64,000 bases of DNA from CAZMXP01 sp964570285 (GTDB lineage Bacteria; Planctomycetota; PLA2). The stretch spans positions 1-64,000 of the forward strand of contig CAZMXP010000010.1 of NCBI GenBank assembly GCA_964570285.1, written 5' to 3'. Under the pieces are notes generated by a model. It was given only the letters and a program-made list of their open reading frames with translations. It did no database searches and was not told the DNA's origin. Shown here piece by piece: positions 53,934 to 64,000 of this stretch (position 1 is the first letter of the stretch; each line of letters starts with the position of its first letter). Made by a program: the position numbers and the translations under genes.

Positions 53934-54548
53934 CTAGAAGGCGACCTTCGGGACCGCGCGCTGGGCGGGGTCCTCGAGCTCGAAGAACTCGAGCGGCGGG
54001 AAGTCGCCGAAGTTCTTCACGACGTTGCTCGGGAACTGCTCGCGTTTCGTGTTGTAGCGGCGCACGGAGTCGTTGTAGTGCTGGCGCGCGAAGGAGATCC
54101 GGTTCTCCGTCGAGGAGAGCTCCTCCTGCAGCGCGAGCATGTTCTGGTTCGCCTTCAGGTCGGGGTAGGCCTCGGCCAGCGCGAGGAACTTCGTCAGCAT
54201 GCCGCTGAGCAGGCCCTCCGCGGCCCCGACGGCGGCGGGACCCTTCGCCGGGTCCGCGGTGGCGGTGACGGCCGCGTTGCGCGCCTGGATCACCCGCTCC
54301 AGCGTCTCCCGCTCGTGCTTCATGTAGCCCTTGGCGGTCTCGACGAGGTTCGGGATCAGGTCGTGCCGGCGCTTCAGCTGCACGTCGATCTGCGCCCACG
54401 CCTCCTTGCCGATGTTCTTCAGGGAGACGAGGCTGTTGTAGAGCGCGACGAACCAGAGGAGCGCGACGACCGCGATGCCGATGTACACGAGGTTCATCGG
54501 AATCTCGGCGAGCAGGGGGGACAGGGCGAAATCGGCGGGATCGGCCAT
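53934..54548 (-). CDS. lemA: LemA family protein
   Basis: 204 residues. One membrane helix (about 18-38), then the LemA helical bundle (YNSLVSLKNIGKEAWAQIDVQLKRRHDLIPNLVETAKGYMKHE ...). The role of LemA is not firmly known; it co-occurs with HtpX. The ATG at 54548 follows a TAGACT box (54560-54555) by six bases, which supports this start over the inner ATG at 54497. First gene of lemA-htpX-(secreted protein). Confidence 0.92.
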   Translation of the reverse strand: MADPADFALSPLLAEIPMNLVYIGIAVVALLWFVALYNSLVSLKNIGKEAWAQIDVQLKRRHDLIPNLVETAKGYMKHERETLERVIQARNAAVTATADPAKGPAAVGAAEGLLSGMLTKFLALAEAYPDLKANQNMLALQEELSSTENRISFARQHYNDSVRRYNTKREQFPSNVVKNFGDFPPLEFFELEDPAQRAVPKVAF

Positions 54549-54554
54549 CGGGCC

Positions 54555-54560
54555 AGTCTA
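54555..54560 (-). promoter_or_regulatory. -10 box of lemA
   Basis: TAGACT on the minus strand, six bases before the ATG; leaderless-type spacing, no Shine-Dalgarno. The -35 would fall inside the end of the CvpA-like gene. Confidence 0.35.
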
Positions 54561-54577
54561 CCCGCCCCGTCCCGCGC

Positions 54578-55144
54578 CTATTCGCCCGCGGCCGCTTCCG
54601 GGGGCTCCGGGGGTTCCGCGGGCAGCGGGTTCTGCCCGAGGAACTCGACCACCTGCGGCCGGACGCGCGAGGGCAAGAGATCGGCCACGCGACCCATCGC
54701 GCGCCAGAGCAGAGGCCCCGAGCGGCTCTGGGAGATCGCCCGCTCCAGCTCGCCGCCGTCGCGGGAGACGTAGACCGCCGCGAGCAGGATCGCCGCGCAG
54801 ATGAGGGCGCCCTTCAGGAGGCCGAGCGCCCCCCCCATCAGCCGGTCGTAGGGCGAGAGCTGCAGCCGGTCGATCATCTTCTTCAGCATCGCGCCGATGA
54901 AGGCGACGACGAGCACGGTCGTGACCACGATGCCGACGAACGCGATCGTTCCGTTGTGCGCGGTCGCCACCCGCGGATCGAGCAGCTTCTCGCGAAGCGG
55001 CTCGCCGTAGCGGCTCGCGAGGTAGAGGCCGCCGACGATGCCGGTGATCCCCACCATCTGCGGCAGGAACCCCCGCATCAGCCCCAGCACGAGGGTCACC
55101 GCCAGCGTGCCGAGCACGAGGATGTCCACGATCGGAATGGCCAC
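54578..55144 (-). CDS. CvpA family membrane protein
   Basis: 188 residues. Four membrane helices: about 5-22, 27-43, 67-86 and 103-126. Family motifs include DILVLGTLAVTLVLGLMRGF and PYDRLMGGALGLLKGALI. CvpA proteins affect colicin V export and envelope integrity; the mechanism is unknown. The C-terminus is Pro/Glu-rich. Start is a GTG with GGGAGGAC immediately before it, which is unusually close. Divergent from the DUF983 gene. Confidence 0.85.
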   Translation of the reverse strand: MAIPIVDILVLGTLAVTLVLGLMRGFLPQMVGITGIVGGLYLASRYGEPLREKLLDPRVATAHNGTIAFVGIVVTTVLVVAFIGAMLKKMIDRLQLSPYDRLMGGALGLLKGALICAAILLAAVYVSRDGGELERAISQSRSGPLLWRAMGRVADLLPSRVRPQVVEFLGQNPLPAEPPEPPEAAAGE

Positions 55145-55174
55145 GTCCTCCCATTATCCATCGGCTGGCGTAGC

Positions 55175-55624
55175 ATGCGGGCCGCGGTGCCCCCCCCGGA
55201 CCCCCCCCTTCGCACCCTTCTGGGGCGCGCCCTCGCGCGCCGCTGCCCGGCTTGCGCCCAAGGACGCCTCTTCCGCTCCTTCCTCCGCCTCCACCGGGCC
55301 TGCCCCGCCTGCGGATGGCTCATCGAGCGCGAACCGGGCGCGGTGACCGGCCCGATGTATGTCGTCGCGATCCTGACCCAGCTCTTCGCGGCGCTGCTGC
55401 TGGGCCTCTCGTGGCTCCTCGTGGACTGGTCGCCCGCGCTGCTCCTCGCGGTGGGTCTCCCGGTCATCGCGCTCTTCTCGCTGCTGATGCTCCCCGTCGC
55501 GAAAGGAATGTGGGTCGCTCTCGACTACATCACCGACCTGCGCACCGGCGAAGCCTCCCGCCCCGACTATGCCCGAAGAGCCTATTCCGGGGGGGCCCGG
55601 GGGGGCGAAGTCCCCCCCGAGTAA
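55175..55624 (+). CDS. DUF983 zinc-ribbon membrane protein
   Basis: 149 residues. An N-terminal zinc ribbon with two CxxC pairs (RRCPACAQG at about 23-31, RACPACGW at about 41-48) is followed by two membrane helices (about 60-80 and 85-108) and the DUF983 motif PGAVTGPMYV. Function unknown. The C-terminus after about residue 138 is encoded by the same GC hairpin repeat that ends the ECF sigma gene, giving a VPPE tail in both. Confidence 0.82.
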   Translation: MRAAVPPPDPPLRTLLGRALARRCPACAQGRLFRSFLRLHRACPACGWLIEREPGAVTGPMYVVAILTQLFAALLLGLSWLLVDWSPALLLAVGLPVIALFSLLMLPVAKGMWVALDYITDLRTGEASRPDYARRAYSGGARGGEVPPE

Positions 55625-55632
55625 TCGATGGC
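55589..55632. repeat. GC hairpin repeat, third copy
   Basis: G-run, CGAAG, T, C-run, GAGTAATC. It forms the last codons and stop of the DUF983 gene and matches the copies at 38557-38605 and 38647-38680. Confidence 0.7.
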
Positions 55633-55675
55633 CCGGGGGGGCGTTCAGGGTGCGATGGCGCGCCGAAGGCCACGC

Positions 55676-56036
55676 GGTGGACCACCGCCTTCGTCTTGCG
55701 CTTGGAAGAAGGAACCCAGGAACTTAGGAACCTAGGAAGAGGCGCATTCGACCCATCCGAGTCCCGGGATGCTCCCATTTCCTCTCATGGGTTCCTCCCT
55801 TCCTGGTTTCCTTATCAAATCCGATTTCCTCGGCCCTGATCGCTTGTGCTCCATGCCCGCAGAGTCCTCGCCGCCTGCGCGGATCCCGACATGTCACTGG
55901 ATTCGAGCGGGGTGAACGAAAACCACGGAGGCGCGAAGGCACGAAGGAGCCTCCGCGACCCGGTGCGCGCGCTGCGCGCCGGCTCGTCGCTTCCCGGTCT
56001 CCGTGCCTTCCTGCTCTCGTGGTCCTTGCTCCACAT
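55676..56036 (+). repeat. Composite interspersed repeat A+B, copy 2
   Basis: Part A arms lie at about 55710-55742 (GAACCCAG GAACTTAG GAACCTAG) and 55790-55815. The spacer carries ATGCCCGCAGAGTCCTCGCC. Part B arms lie at 55914-55949 (CCACGGAG GCGCGAAG GCACGAAG) and 55998-56033. It matches 28272-28640 nearly throughout in the same order. It fills most of the 486-base gap between DUF983 and the CBS gene; no gene is seen there. Confidence 0.88.
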
Positions 56037-56110
56037 GGACTGGACCCCTGGGCCAAGCCTCGTAACCGTGGCGCACGGGCGAGGCACGCCGGGCAGGACC
56101 GGGAGCCGGC

Positions 56111-56614
56111 CTACTTGCCGGAGAGGGGGGCGGCGTCGAGGATCGACTCGGCGATGTGGTGGTAGAGCGACGACCGGTAGACGATGCCGATCACGCGGCC
56201 GTCGCGCACCACCGGAAGGCTCTTGACCCGGCGGCTGACGATCAGGTCCGCCGCCTCGAACAGGTCGGCGTCGGGACGCAGCGTCACCGGGTCGCGGCTC
56301 ATCACGTCGCGGACGCGCACCTTCGCCGCCCACGCCGCGAGGCCCTTGAAGTCCGAGGGCTCCATCGAGGGTGCCGCCCGGTGCCCCGGCGCGGCGAGTT
56401 CGCGGACGAAGTAGGGGAAGAGGATCTCCCCGACGACATCGGACTGCGTGAGGATGCCGCTCAGCTTGCCGTCGGCGCCGAGCACGACGACGCACTTGAT
56501 CCCGATCTCGTCCTCGACGAGCGGGCACTCCCGCAGCCGCTGCATCGCCGCGAGGAGCGTCGTGCCCTCCTGCACGACCTGGAATTCCGAGGTCATCACG
56601 TCGGCTACCGTCAC
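56111..56614 (-). CDS. CBS-domain-pair protein
   Basis: 167 residues. Two CBS domains: VADVMTSEFQVVQEGTTLLAAMQ (about 3-60) and VRDVMSRDPVTLRPDADLFEAAD (about 100-160). Such stand-alone pairs bind adenosine nucleotides and regulate a partner, which is not evident here. GTG start at 56614 with AGGTGA five bases upstream. It follows the two sensor-kinase genes on the same strand with 29 bases between, so it may be co-transcribed and act in that signalling unit. Confidence 0.85.
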   Translation of the reverse strand: MTVADVMTSEFQVVQEGTTLLAAMQRLRECPLVEDEIGIKCVVVLGADGKLSGILTQSDVVGEILFPYFVRELAAPGHRAAPSMEPSDFKGLAAWAAKVRVRDVMSRDPVTLRPDADLFEAADLIVSRRVKSLPVVRDGRVIGIVYRSSLYHHIAESILDAAPLSGK

Positions 56615-56643
56615 GTGTCACCTGCCATCGCATCCATCGGCTT

Positions 56644-58176
56644 TCATCCGCGGGCCGATCCCGCGCCGGATCGCCCCGGCGACGACTCCCGCAATCCGTG
56701 GGCCGCAGCGGCCCGCGGCAGCAGCACGCGGAACGTGCTGCCCTTCCCGACCTCGCTCTCGACCTCGATCCGGCCCCCGTGCTCGCGCACGATGTCCTGC
56801 GAGATCGTCAGCCCGTACCCGGTGCCCGCCTCCCCCTTCGTCGTATAGAGGAAGTCGAAGATGCGGCCGATCGCCTCGGGCGGGATGCCGATGCCCGTGT
56901 CCCGGATCTCGATCGACACCGTGGAATCCTGCGCGGAGACCTCCGCGAGCAGGCTCCCGCCGTCGGGCATCGCGTCCCTCGCGTTCGTGATCAGGTTGAG
57001 CAGCACCTGCGAGAGGCCCCCGGCGTCGGCGTCGAGCGTGTGGCGCCCCCGCTCCCCCTTCACCTCCATCTTGATCCCGCGCTGGTGGAGGTCGTGCCGC
57101 AGCAGCGCATGCAGCTCCCCGAGCAGCGTGATCGGGTCGACCTTGTCCTCGCGCCGCACGGTCGCCCGCGTCACCCCGCGGAGCTGGGCGATCAGCTCCC
57201 CGGTGCGCGCCAGCGCGTCCCGCATCACCGCGGCCCCGCGCCGCATCTCCTCGGCCGGGATCGTCTCGCCGCGGTCGAGGCGCTTCAGCAGCGCCTCGAG
57301 GTATTGCGCGACGCCGTGCACCGGATTAGCGACCTCGTGCACGATGCTGCCCGCGAGCCGGCCGATCGCCGCCTGCCGCTCCTGCTCGCGCACGATCGCG
57401 TGCATGCGTGCGCGGTGGCGCATGTCCTGCATGTATCCGGTGAAGCCGACGCGCTCGCCGAGGTGGTCGAGGGTGACGACGCGTTCGTCGAACACCGGGA
57501 TCAGCGTCCCGTCCTTCCCGCGCGCGAGCAGCTCGCCGCTGGCCCGGCCCTCCCGCCGGCAGAGCTCGAGCCAGTAGAGGGGGTCGTAGCCCTCGTCGAA
57601 GAGTTCCCCGATGCCCTTCCGGCCGACGACCTCCGCCTCGCCATACCCGAGGAGCTCGCTGATGTGGCGGTTGAAGGAGGTCACGAGCCCGCGCGCGTCC
57701 AGCGTGTAGATCCCGACCGGCACCGTCGCGTAGATCTGGCGCAGCTCCCGCGTGCGCCTGCCCACCTCGTCTTCGAGGCCGCGGTTCAACGACTCCAGCC
57801 GCTCCTGCAACTCGCGGATGCGCAACATGGCCCGGACGCGCGCGAGCAACTCCTGGTGGGCGACGGGCTTGGTCACGTAGTCGTCGCCGCCGGCGGCGAG
57901 GCCGCGCACGACGCTCTCGGTGTCGCGGTTGTGGGCGGTGACGAGAATGATCGGGATGCTGCGGGTCGTCTCGTCGGCGCGCAGGCGCCGGCAGACCTCG
58001 AAGCCGTCCATGGCCGGCATCTGCACGTCGAGCAGGATGCAGTGCGGCCGCTCGCGCTGCGCGAGCGCGATCGCCTCCGCCCCGCCGGCCGCCTCGAGGA
58101 CGTCGTAGCCGTCGAGGAGCAGCCGGAGCGAGTACCGGTTGTCGGCGTTGTCGTCGACGACGAGGATGCGGCTCAT
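56644..58176 (-). CDS. Hybrid response regulator - PAS - histidine kinase
   Basis: 510 residues. An N-terminal receiver domain has phospho-acceptor Asp50 (ILLDVQMP) and Lys103 (TKPV). A short coiled coil follows, then a PAS domain (about 148-255; VPVGIYTLDARGLVTSFN). The HisKA-like domain has His280 (GSIVHEVANPVHG), followed by the ATPase domain (LLNLITNARDAMPDGG, DTGIGIP, GTGYGLTIS). It is a cytoplasmic kinase expected to be controlled by phosphorylation from another kinase. Its ATG overlaps the stop of the upstream sensor gene (ATGA), so that sensor is the likely input. Confidence 0.9.
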   Translation of the reverse strand: MSRILVVDDNADNRYSLRLLLDGYDVLEAAGGAEAIALAQRERPHCILLDVQMPAMDGFEVCRRLRADETTRSIPIILVTAHNRDTESVVRGLAAGGDDYVTKPVAHQELLARVRAMLRIRELQERLESLNRGLEDEVGRRTRELRQIYATVPVGIYTLDARGLVTSFNRHISELLGYGEAEVVGRKGIGELFDEGYDPLYWLELCRREGRASGELLARGKDGTLIPVFDERVVTLDHLGERVGFTGYMQDMRHRARMHAIVREQERQAAIGRLAGSIVHEVANPVHGVAQYLEALLKRLDRGETIPAEEMRRGAAVMRDALARTGELIAQLRGVTRATVRREDKVDPITLLGELHALLRHDLHQRGIKMEVKGERGRHTLDADAGGLSQVLLNLITNARDAMPDGGSLLAEVSAQDSTVSIEIRDTGIGIPPEAIGRIFDFLYTTKGEAGTGYGLTISQDIVREHGGRIEVESEVGKGSTFRVLLPRAAAAHGLRESSPGRSGAGSARG

Positions 58177-60500
58177 CGGTGTGCCCCTGGCCGCGAGGCG
58201 GCCGGCGACCGCGGCCCGCTCCCGCTCGATTCGGGGGGGGGCGGGGGGGGGGTCGCCGAGGGGTCGGGGGGCGCCGCGAACGCTTGATCGAGGTGGGGAA
58301 GAAGCCCGCGCACCATCTCGTGGATCGGCACCGCCTCCGACCGGGAGAGCCCCTCCACCCAAGCTGTCGCCTCGACGCGATGCCGCTCGGTCACGCGCGC
58401 GGGCAGCGCGAGCGGCGGGAGGGTGCCGCAGAGGAGTCGATGGCCGCCTTCGGGCTCGGGCACAAGGCGCATCGTGCCGAGGAAGGCGCCCCGGTTCTCG
58501 GTCGCGTCGAGCCAGTAGGCGAACCGCATCGTGTCGCCTGCGGCGAGGCGCGGCGCGAGCGCGCCGAACACATCCAGCCCCTCCCCGGCGAAGATTCCCA
58601 CGTCGCACAGCAGCGCGGAGAGGTTGCCCCGCTCCAGCGCGGTGCGGACGTCGCGACCGCAGACGGCCCGTCCCGTCTCGAGGCCCGCCGCCCGGAGTTC
58701 CGCGCGCAGGGCGTCCCCCGCGGGCGGCGTCGCCCCGACGACGAGGATCTCGCGCCCGCCCCCCGCGGGCCTCGCGCCACCCGAGACCCGCGCCGGGATG
58801 CGCTGAGGCAGCGACAGCCGGAACGTCGTGCCCCGGCCCACCTCCGAGTCCACGCCGATCCGGCCGCCGAGGAGCTCCGCGAGGCTCCGCGCGATCGTCA
58901 GGCCGAGTCCCGATCCCCCCGCCGCCCGGCTCATCGAGCCGTCCGCCTGGCGGAAGGGCTCGAAGATCCTGTCGATCTGCTCGCGCTCGATGCCCGGGCC
59001 GCTGTCCTGCACCTCGAACTCGACGCCGCCGCCGGTGCGCGGGCCGCACCGGAGTTCCACGCCTCCCGCCGCCGTGAACTTGACCGCGTTGTGCGCGAGA
59101 TTGAGCAGGATCCGGTGCAGCTTCTCCTCGTCGGTGCGGATGCGCGGCAGCGGCTCCTCGCAGCGCAGGTGGAGCGTGAGCCCCTTCTCCTCGGCGATCG
59201 GCGCGACGAGTTCGCGCACGCCCGCGAGCACCGCCGCGGGAGAGACCTCCGCGGGCAGCACATCCATGTGTCCGGCGCCGATCTTGCTGATGTCGAGGAT
59301 GTCGCCCAGCATCGCGAGCAGGGCCCTTCCGCTCCGCTCGACGATCGCGATCTGCTTGCGCTGCTCCTCGCTGAGCGGCCCGCCCGCGCCCCTCAGCAGC
59401 AGGCCGCTCAGCGTCAGGATCGACTGGAGCGGGGTCCGCACCTCGTGCGACATGTTGGCGACGAACTCGCTCTTGAGCCGGTCGGCCTGCACGATGTCGG
59501 TGTTGAGGCGCTCGAGCTCGCACCGCTGGCAGAAGAGCTCCTGCCGCTGCTTCCGGATCTCGGCATCGCGCTCGCCGAGGCGGCGGTGCATCTCGTTCAG
59601 CGCCTCGCGCACCCGCCGCAGCGCGGGGATCCCCTCCTCCGCCACCTCCCCCCCGAATTCGCCGCGCGCGGCCCGGTCGAGCGACGCGGCCATGCCCGCG
59701 AAGGAGCGTTCCGACCGCCTCCCGACGACGGCGATCGCGCCGACGACGATCGCGAAGAAGAGCGCACCCAGCGCGACGAGCCAGAGCGCGATGCGGCGAA
59801 GCGGCCCCGTCACCTCCGCGAGATCCATCTCGGCGACCACGCGCCACGGCCCGGCCGCGGCGCTCGCGCCGAGCACGACGACTCCGCGCTCGTCGGCATA
59901 GGTGGTCCCCGGGCCGCGGGCGAAGGCGTCTTCGCCCCGCGCCTGGTCGACCCGCCTCCCGCCCGCGTCGACGAGGAAGGTCCCTCCCGTCCCCCCGGGC
60001 CCCCTCGAAGCCGCCACGCGGCGGGAGAGCAGGTCCAAAGGAAAGGCGGCGAATGCTGCACCCCCATCCGGGGCCGCGCCTCCGACGATGCAGTCGTCGC
60101 CCCGCGCGACCACCTCGCCGGCCCGCACGCGGGCAAGGTCCTCGGGGGAGAGGGCTGCTGCCGCGTCGCCGGGGATGACGCTGCCGTCGGAGCCTGCGAA
60201 GCCGTACCGGATCCCCGCCCCGAGTTGGGCGGGGAACTGGTCGAGACGCGACGCCACCCGGTCGCGGTCGTGGAGGGCGAGCAGGACCGCGTGGTCGCGC
60301 AGGCCCTGCACGAAGTCTTCCACGGCCGACGCGCGGATCTTCGCCGTGGTCTCGAGGTGGTCGCGGAAATAGTCGCGGTTGGCGTCCTGCAGCACCGCGT
60401 AGGCGACCGCTGCGAGGATCGCGCTCGGGAGCACCGCCACCGCCGCGAACCAGGCGATCAGCCGCAGCGTCAGACCCCCGGGGCGTGCCATCGGCCCCAT
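58173..60500 (-). CDS. Membrane sensor histidine kinase with degenerate receiver
   Basis: About 775 residues. Two membrane helices (about 12-37 and 237-260) enclose an extracytoplasmic sensor of probable Cache type. HisKA has His352 (NMSHEVRTPLQ). The ATPase domain has LLNLAHNAVKFT, DSGPGIE and GSGLGLTIA. The C-terminal about 200 residues start like a receiver (REILVVGATPPAGDAL), but the acidic pair is replaced by GA and the phospho-Asp site is only loosely kept, so it is probably not phosphorylated. A Pro run near the end comes from paired poly-G tracts. Alternative start 60491. Divergent from the NtrC-type gene. Confidence 0.88.
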   Translation of the reverse strand: MGPMARPGGLTLRLIAWFAAVAVLPSAILAAVAYAVLQDANRDYFRDHLETTAKIRASAVEDFVQGLRDHAVLLALHDRDRVASRLDQFPAQLGAGIRYGFAGSDGSVIPGDAAAALSPEDLARVRAGEVVARGDDCIVGGAAPDGGAAFAAFPLDLLSRRVAASRGPGGTGGTFLVDAGGRRVDQARGEDAFARGPGTTYADERGVVVLGASAAAGPWRVVAEMDLAEVTGPLRRIALWLVALGALFFAIVVGAIAVVGRRSERSFAGMAASLDRAARGEFGGEVAEEGIPALRRVREALNEMHRRLGERDAEIRKQRQELFCQRCELERLNTDIVQADRLKSEFVANMSHEVRTPLQSILTLSGLLLRGAGGPLSEEQRKQIAIVERSGRALLAMLGDILDISKIGAGHMDVLPAEVSPAAVLAGVRELVAPIAEEKGLTLHLRCEEPLPRIRTDEEKLHRILLNLAHNAVKFTAAGGVELRCGPRTGGGVEFEVQDSGPGIEREQIDRIFEPFRQADGSMSRAAGGSGLGLTIARSLAELLGGRIGVDSEVGRGTTFRLSLPQRIPARVSGGARPAGGGREILVVGATPPAGDALRAELRAAGLETGRAVCGRDVRTALERGNLSALLCDVGIFAGEGLDVFGALAPRLAAGDTMRFAYWLDATENRGAFLGTMRLVPEPEGGHRLLCGTLPPLALPARVTERHRVEATAWVEGLSRSEAVPIHEMVRGLLPHLDQAFAAPPDPSATPPPPPPESSGSGPRSPAASRPGAHR

Positions 60501-60608
60501 TCTCGCAGAGGGTCGCCGCGGCTTCACGCAACGACGCACCGGAGTCCGACGGAGGGGCGGGCGGCCGAGGGCGCGGCCCGCGGGCGGGTCATCGCACCCG
60601 CAGGCCGG

Positions 60609-60614
60609 TAGAAT
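60609..60614 (+). promoter_or_regulatory. Possible -10 box for the NtrC-type gene
   Basis: TAGAAT, about 60 bases before the GTG at 60675. No recognisable -35. Confidence 0.25.
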
Positions 60615-60674
60615 ACCGCGCAAAAGTCCACGAGCGGGGGCGCGATCGACTTTCGGCCCCGCGGAACAGGATTT

Positions 60675-62083
<1,409 letters not shown>

Positions 62084-62087
<4 letters not shown>

Positions 62088-62905
62088 CGCCCGCCGGAAG
62101 GCGCCTCGAGATCCTCGTCGACGGCGTGCACAAGGCGTTCGGGACCAATCGCGTCCTCCGAGGCGTCGACCTGGAGATCGAGCGGGGCACGATGGTCGCG
62201 CTGATCGGCGGCTCCGGCTGCGGCAAGACCGTGCTGTTGCAGCACATGATCGGCCACCTGACGCCCGACCGCGGGAGAGTGCTCGTCGCCGATCACGAGA
62301 GCGAGGGCGCCCCCCTGATGGACCTCGCCACGCTCGACGAGCAGGGGCTCGACCGCATCCGGATCCACAGCGCCGTCGTCTTCCAGCGCAATGCGCTCTT
62401 TTCCGGCACCGTCCAGGACAACGTCGCCCTGTGGCTGCGCGAGATCCGGCGCCTGCCGGAACCCGAGATCGCGCGACGCGTGCAGGAGGCGGTCGCCTCG
62501 GTCGGTCTGGGCGGCGAGCCGGGCATCCTCGCGCGCCACCGCGACGAACTCTCCGGCGGCATGGCGAAGCGGGTCGCCGTCGCGCGCGCCCTGGCGATGC
62601 GGCCGACCGTGATGTACTACGACGAGCCGACGACCGGCCTCGACCCGGCGAACGCCTCGCAGATCCACGAACTCATCGCCGCCACCCACCGGCGCCTCGG
62701 GGGCGCGTCGCGCGGTGCGACCACCGTCGTCGTGACGCACGACAAGGACCTGCTCCGCCGCCTCGAGCCGCGCATCGTGATGCTCGACGCCGGCCGCGTC
62801 TACTTCGACGGCAGCTACGACGAGTTCGAGCAGTCGGAGGCGCCGATCATCCGGCCCTACTTCGACCTGATGCCGGTCCTGCACAGCCGAAGCCTCGGCG
62901 TGTAG
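62084..62905 (+). CDS. mlaF: ABC transporter ATPase, MlaF type
   Basis: 273 residues. Walker A GGSGCGKT (42-49), signature LSGGM (156-160), Walker B and D-loop MYYDEPTTGLDP (177-188), switch His in VVVTHD. SGGMAKRVAVARAL and TTGLDP are typical of MlaF/Ttg2A ATPases, which drive phospholipid movement between inner and outer membrane. The permease MlaE and substrate-binding MlaD are not adjacent in the window. GTG start overlapping the NtrC-type gene suggests co-regulation. Confidence 0.88.
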
Positions 62906-63024
62906 GGGGTTGTCCGGGGCATCGCCCGCGGCCACACTTCGAGGCCCACCGGACCGGGAGAGACTCCCGGCCCCGGCGGGTTGCCAGCGCGGCCTCGATC
63001 CCGCAACATGGAGCATCCCCTCGC

Positions 63025-64000
63025 ATGAGTGCCCAAGAGGCCCCCCGTGGCGATGCTGCGACGGAACGCGCGGGCCGAGCGCCCCCGCCCCCCCCTCACG
63101 ATTCGCGCGTCCGCGCGCTCGAGGCACTGCCGGGCACCGTCGGCCCCGTCCTCGCCCTCGCGGGCGGGGGCCTCGCGGTGGCCGTCGACCCTCGGATCGG
63201 CAGCCATCGCGCCGCGGTCGCCTGCGATCTCGATCCGGGCTTCGGCATCCGCTTCTACCGCACGGGCCTCACGGAGGAGGCGCTCTCGCGGAACGCCGGG
63301 TTTCTCGCCGACGACCTCGCGAGGACCATCCCGGCGGGAGAGCAGAGCCAGGGGCTCGTGCGCATCGACGTCCCGCGACTCCACCGGGTGCTGCGCCACG
63401 GCGCCCGATGGGTCGTGCACCAGGGCATCGGCACGCGCGCCGATCTCGACGTGACGGTCCATGGGGGCGCCATGCCCGAGGCGGATCCCGAGGCGATCCC
63501 GCTCGACCTGCGCCGGGCGCATCTGGACGAAGTGGGCACCCTGGGCAGCGGCGAGGCTGGCATCGACCTTCTCGTGGCCGAATCGCTCGATCCCGCCTCG
63601 GGCGCGCGGTGGCAGATCCGGGAGGGCGAGATCCTGCTCCGCGTCCGTTGCGGCGCGCGCTCGCTCGGGCGGATGTTCCTCCGCCGCTGCGGCGCCGCGG
63701 GGGAGTCGCCCCTCGCGTCGCGCGAAGGGGTCCGCTTCCTCGGGGGCCTCGCCGCCGCGACGAACCTCGCGCTGGCCAACCGGCAGATCGTCGGCACGCT
63801 GGCGCAGCGCAGCCTCGCGCGCTGCATTCGCGGAGCCCATCTGGTGCCGCTCTGCGATCTTGTCGCCGATCAGGTCGAAGAGGGGGGGGAGCGGGGGGGG
63901 ACGCGCCTGCTGATCCACAGGCGCGCCGCCTACCGTCTGCTCGACTCCCCGACGACGCTCTCCGCCGGCGTCGGCGCGACCGCGGCCCTGCTCGCCTCCC
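63025..64000 (+). CDS. Unknown protein, 3' end beyond the window
   Basis: At least 325 codons, still open at base 64000. ATG at 63025 with GGAG 11 bases upstream. The N-terminus is Pro-rich and unstructured (to about residue 30). The rest is a globular, slightly acidic region without obvious membrane helices (VLALAGGGLAVAVDPRIGSH, VVHQGIGTRADLDVTVHGG). A hydrophobic Ala-rich stretch begins near the cut. EEGGERGGTR near residue 290 comes from a paired poly-G run. I do not recognise a family. It follows mlaF by 119 bases on the same strand. Confidence 0.6.
   Translation, partial: MSAQEAPRGDAATERAGRAPPPPPHDSRVRALEALPGTVGPVLALAGGGLAVAVDPRIGSHRAAVACDLDPGFGIRFYRTGLTEEALSRNAGFLADDLARTIPAGEQSQGLVRIDVPRLHRVLRHGARWVVHQGIGTRADLDVTVHGGAMPEADPEAIPLDLRRAHLDEVGTLGSGEAGIDLLVAESLDPASGARWQIREGEILLRVRCGARSLGRMFLRRCGAAGESPLASREGVRFLGGLAAATNLALANRQIVGTLAQRSLARCIRGAHLVPLCDLVADQVEEGGERGGTRLLIHRRAAYRLLDSPTTLSAGVGATAALLAS

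Noticed and set aside
53017..54399. Upstream extension of the 50.6-kb secreted protein through htpX and lemA
   Set aside because: It is a shadow frame. A signal peptide and GTGA overlap define the start at 53016.

Overview
The window is GC-rich chromosomal DNA from a Gram-negative bacterium with an LPS outer membrane: lpxB and waaA are both present. A PEGA-domain Ser/Thr kinase, several large secreted proteins with carboxypeptidase-regulatory-like folds, a Uma2 nuclease, a VIT-domain remnant and many interspersed hairpin repeats suggest Planctomycetota or a related uncultured lineage. That placement is an inference from gene style. I saw no rRNA, tRNA, CRISPR array, transposase or phage gene.

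Layout. 1-6.6 kb: a secreted TPR-CHAT protein, two unrecognised membrane proteins, and rho translationally coupled to a short GGQ release-factor-like protein. 6.9-17.2 kb: a housekeeping block, tig-clpP-clpX-rlmN then gatC-gatA-gatB, followed by two secreted HEAT/TPR-like proteins. 17.2-28 kb: a secreted beta-sandwich repeat protein, an AhpD-like/adenylate cyclase pair, guaB-guaA, a saccharopine-dehydrogenase-like enzyme and a dihaem peroxidase. 28-32.2 kb: repeat-rich accessory DNA around a DinB-like protein, an M48 lipoprotein and a cystathionine-gamma-synthase-type enzyme. 32.2-38.6 kb: a Bat-like vWA/DUF58 operon facing two small membrane proteins, lpxB and an ECF sigma factor. 38.6-44.8 kb: repeats, two lipoproteins, the PEGA kinase and a Uma2 gene bracketed by 65-bp direct repeats. 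44.7-49.8 kb: waaA, a PHP-like membrane protein and a CPBP protease, divergent from purF. 50-56.6 kb: a truncated VIT gene, a 7Fe ferredoxin, another secreted beta-sandwich protein, htpX, lemA, cvpA-like, DUF983 and a CBS-pair protein. 56.6-64 kb: two coupled sensor kinases divergent from an NtrC-type regulator, an MlaF-type ABC ATPase, and an unknown gene cut by the window end.

Operon structure is tight. Many neighbours overlap by 4 bases as GTGA or ATGA, which indicates translational coupling. Several genes without a Shine-Dalgarno sequence have a TASAAT-like -10 box only 5-10 bases before the start codon, as expected of leaderless mRNAs.

The most unusual signal is a set of intergenic inverted-repeat elements in at least five places (about 4.9, 28.3-28.6, 31.5-32.2, 38.8-39.0 and 55.7-56.0 kb). 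Their arms are built from three unrelated core sequences, yet all three are phased at 8 nucleotides. Two loci carry the same long composite of about 360 bp. Other repeats of interest are a four-fold palindrome between rlmN and gatC, a GC hairpin that supplies the C-termini of two unrelated proteins, and paired poly-G runs that recur inside and outside genes.
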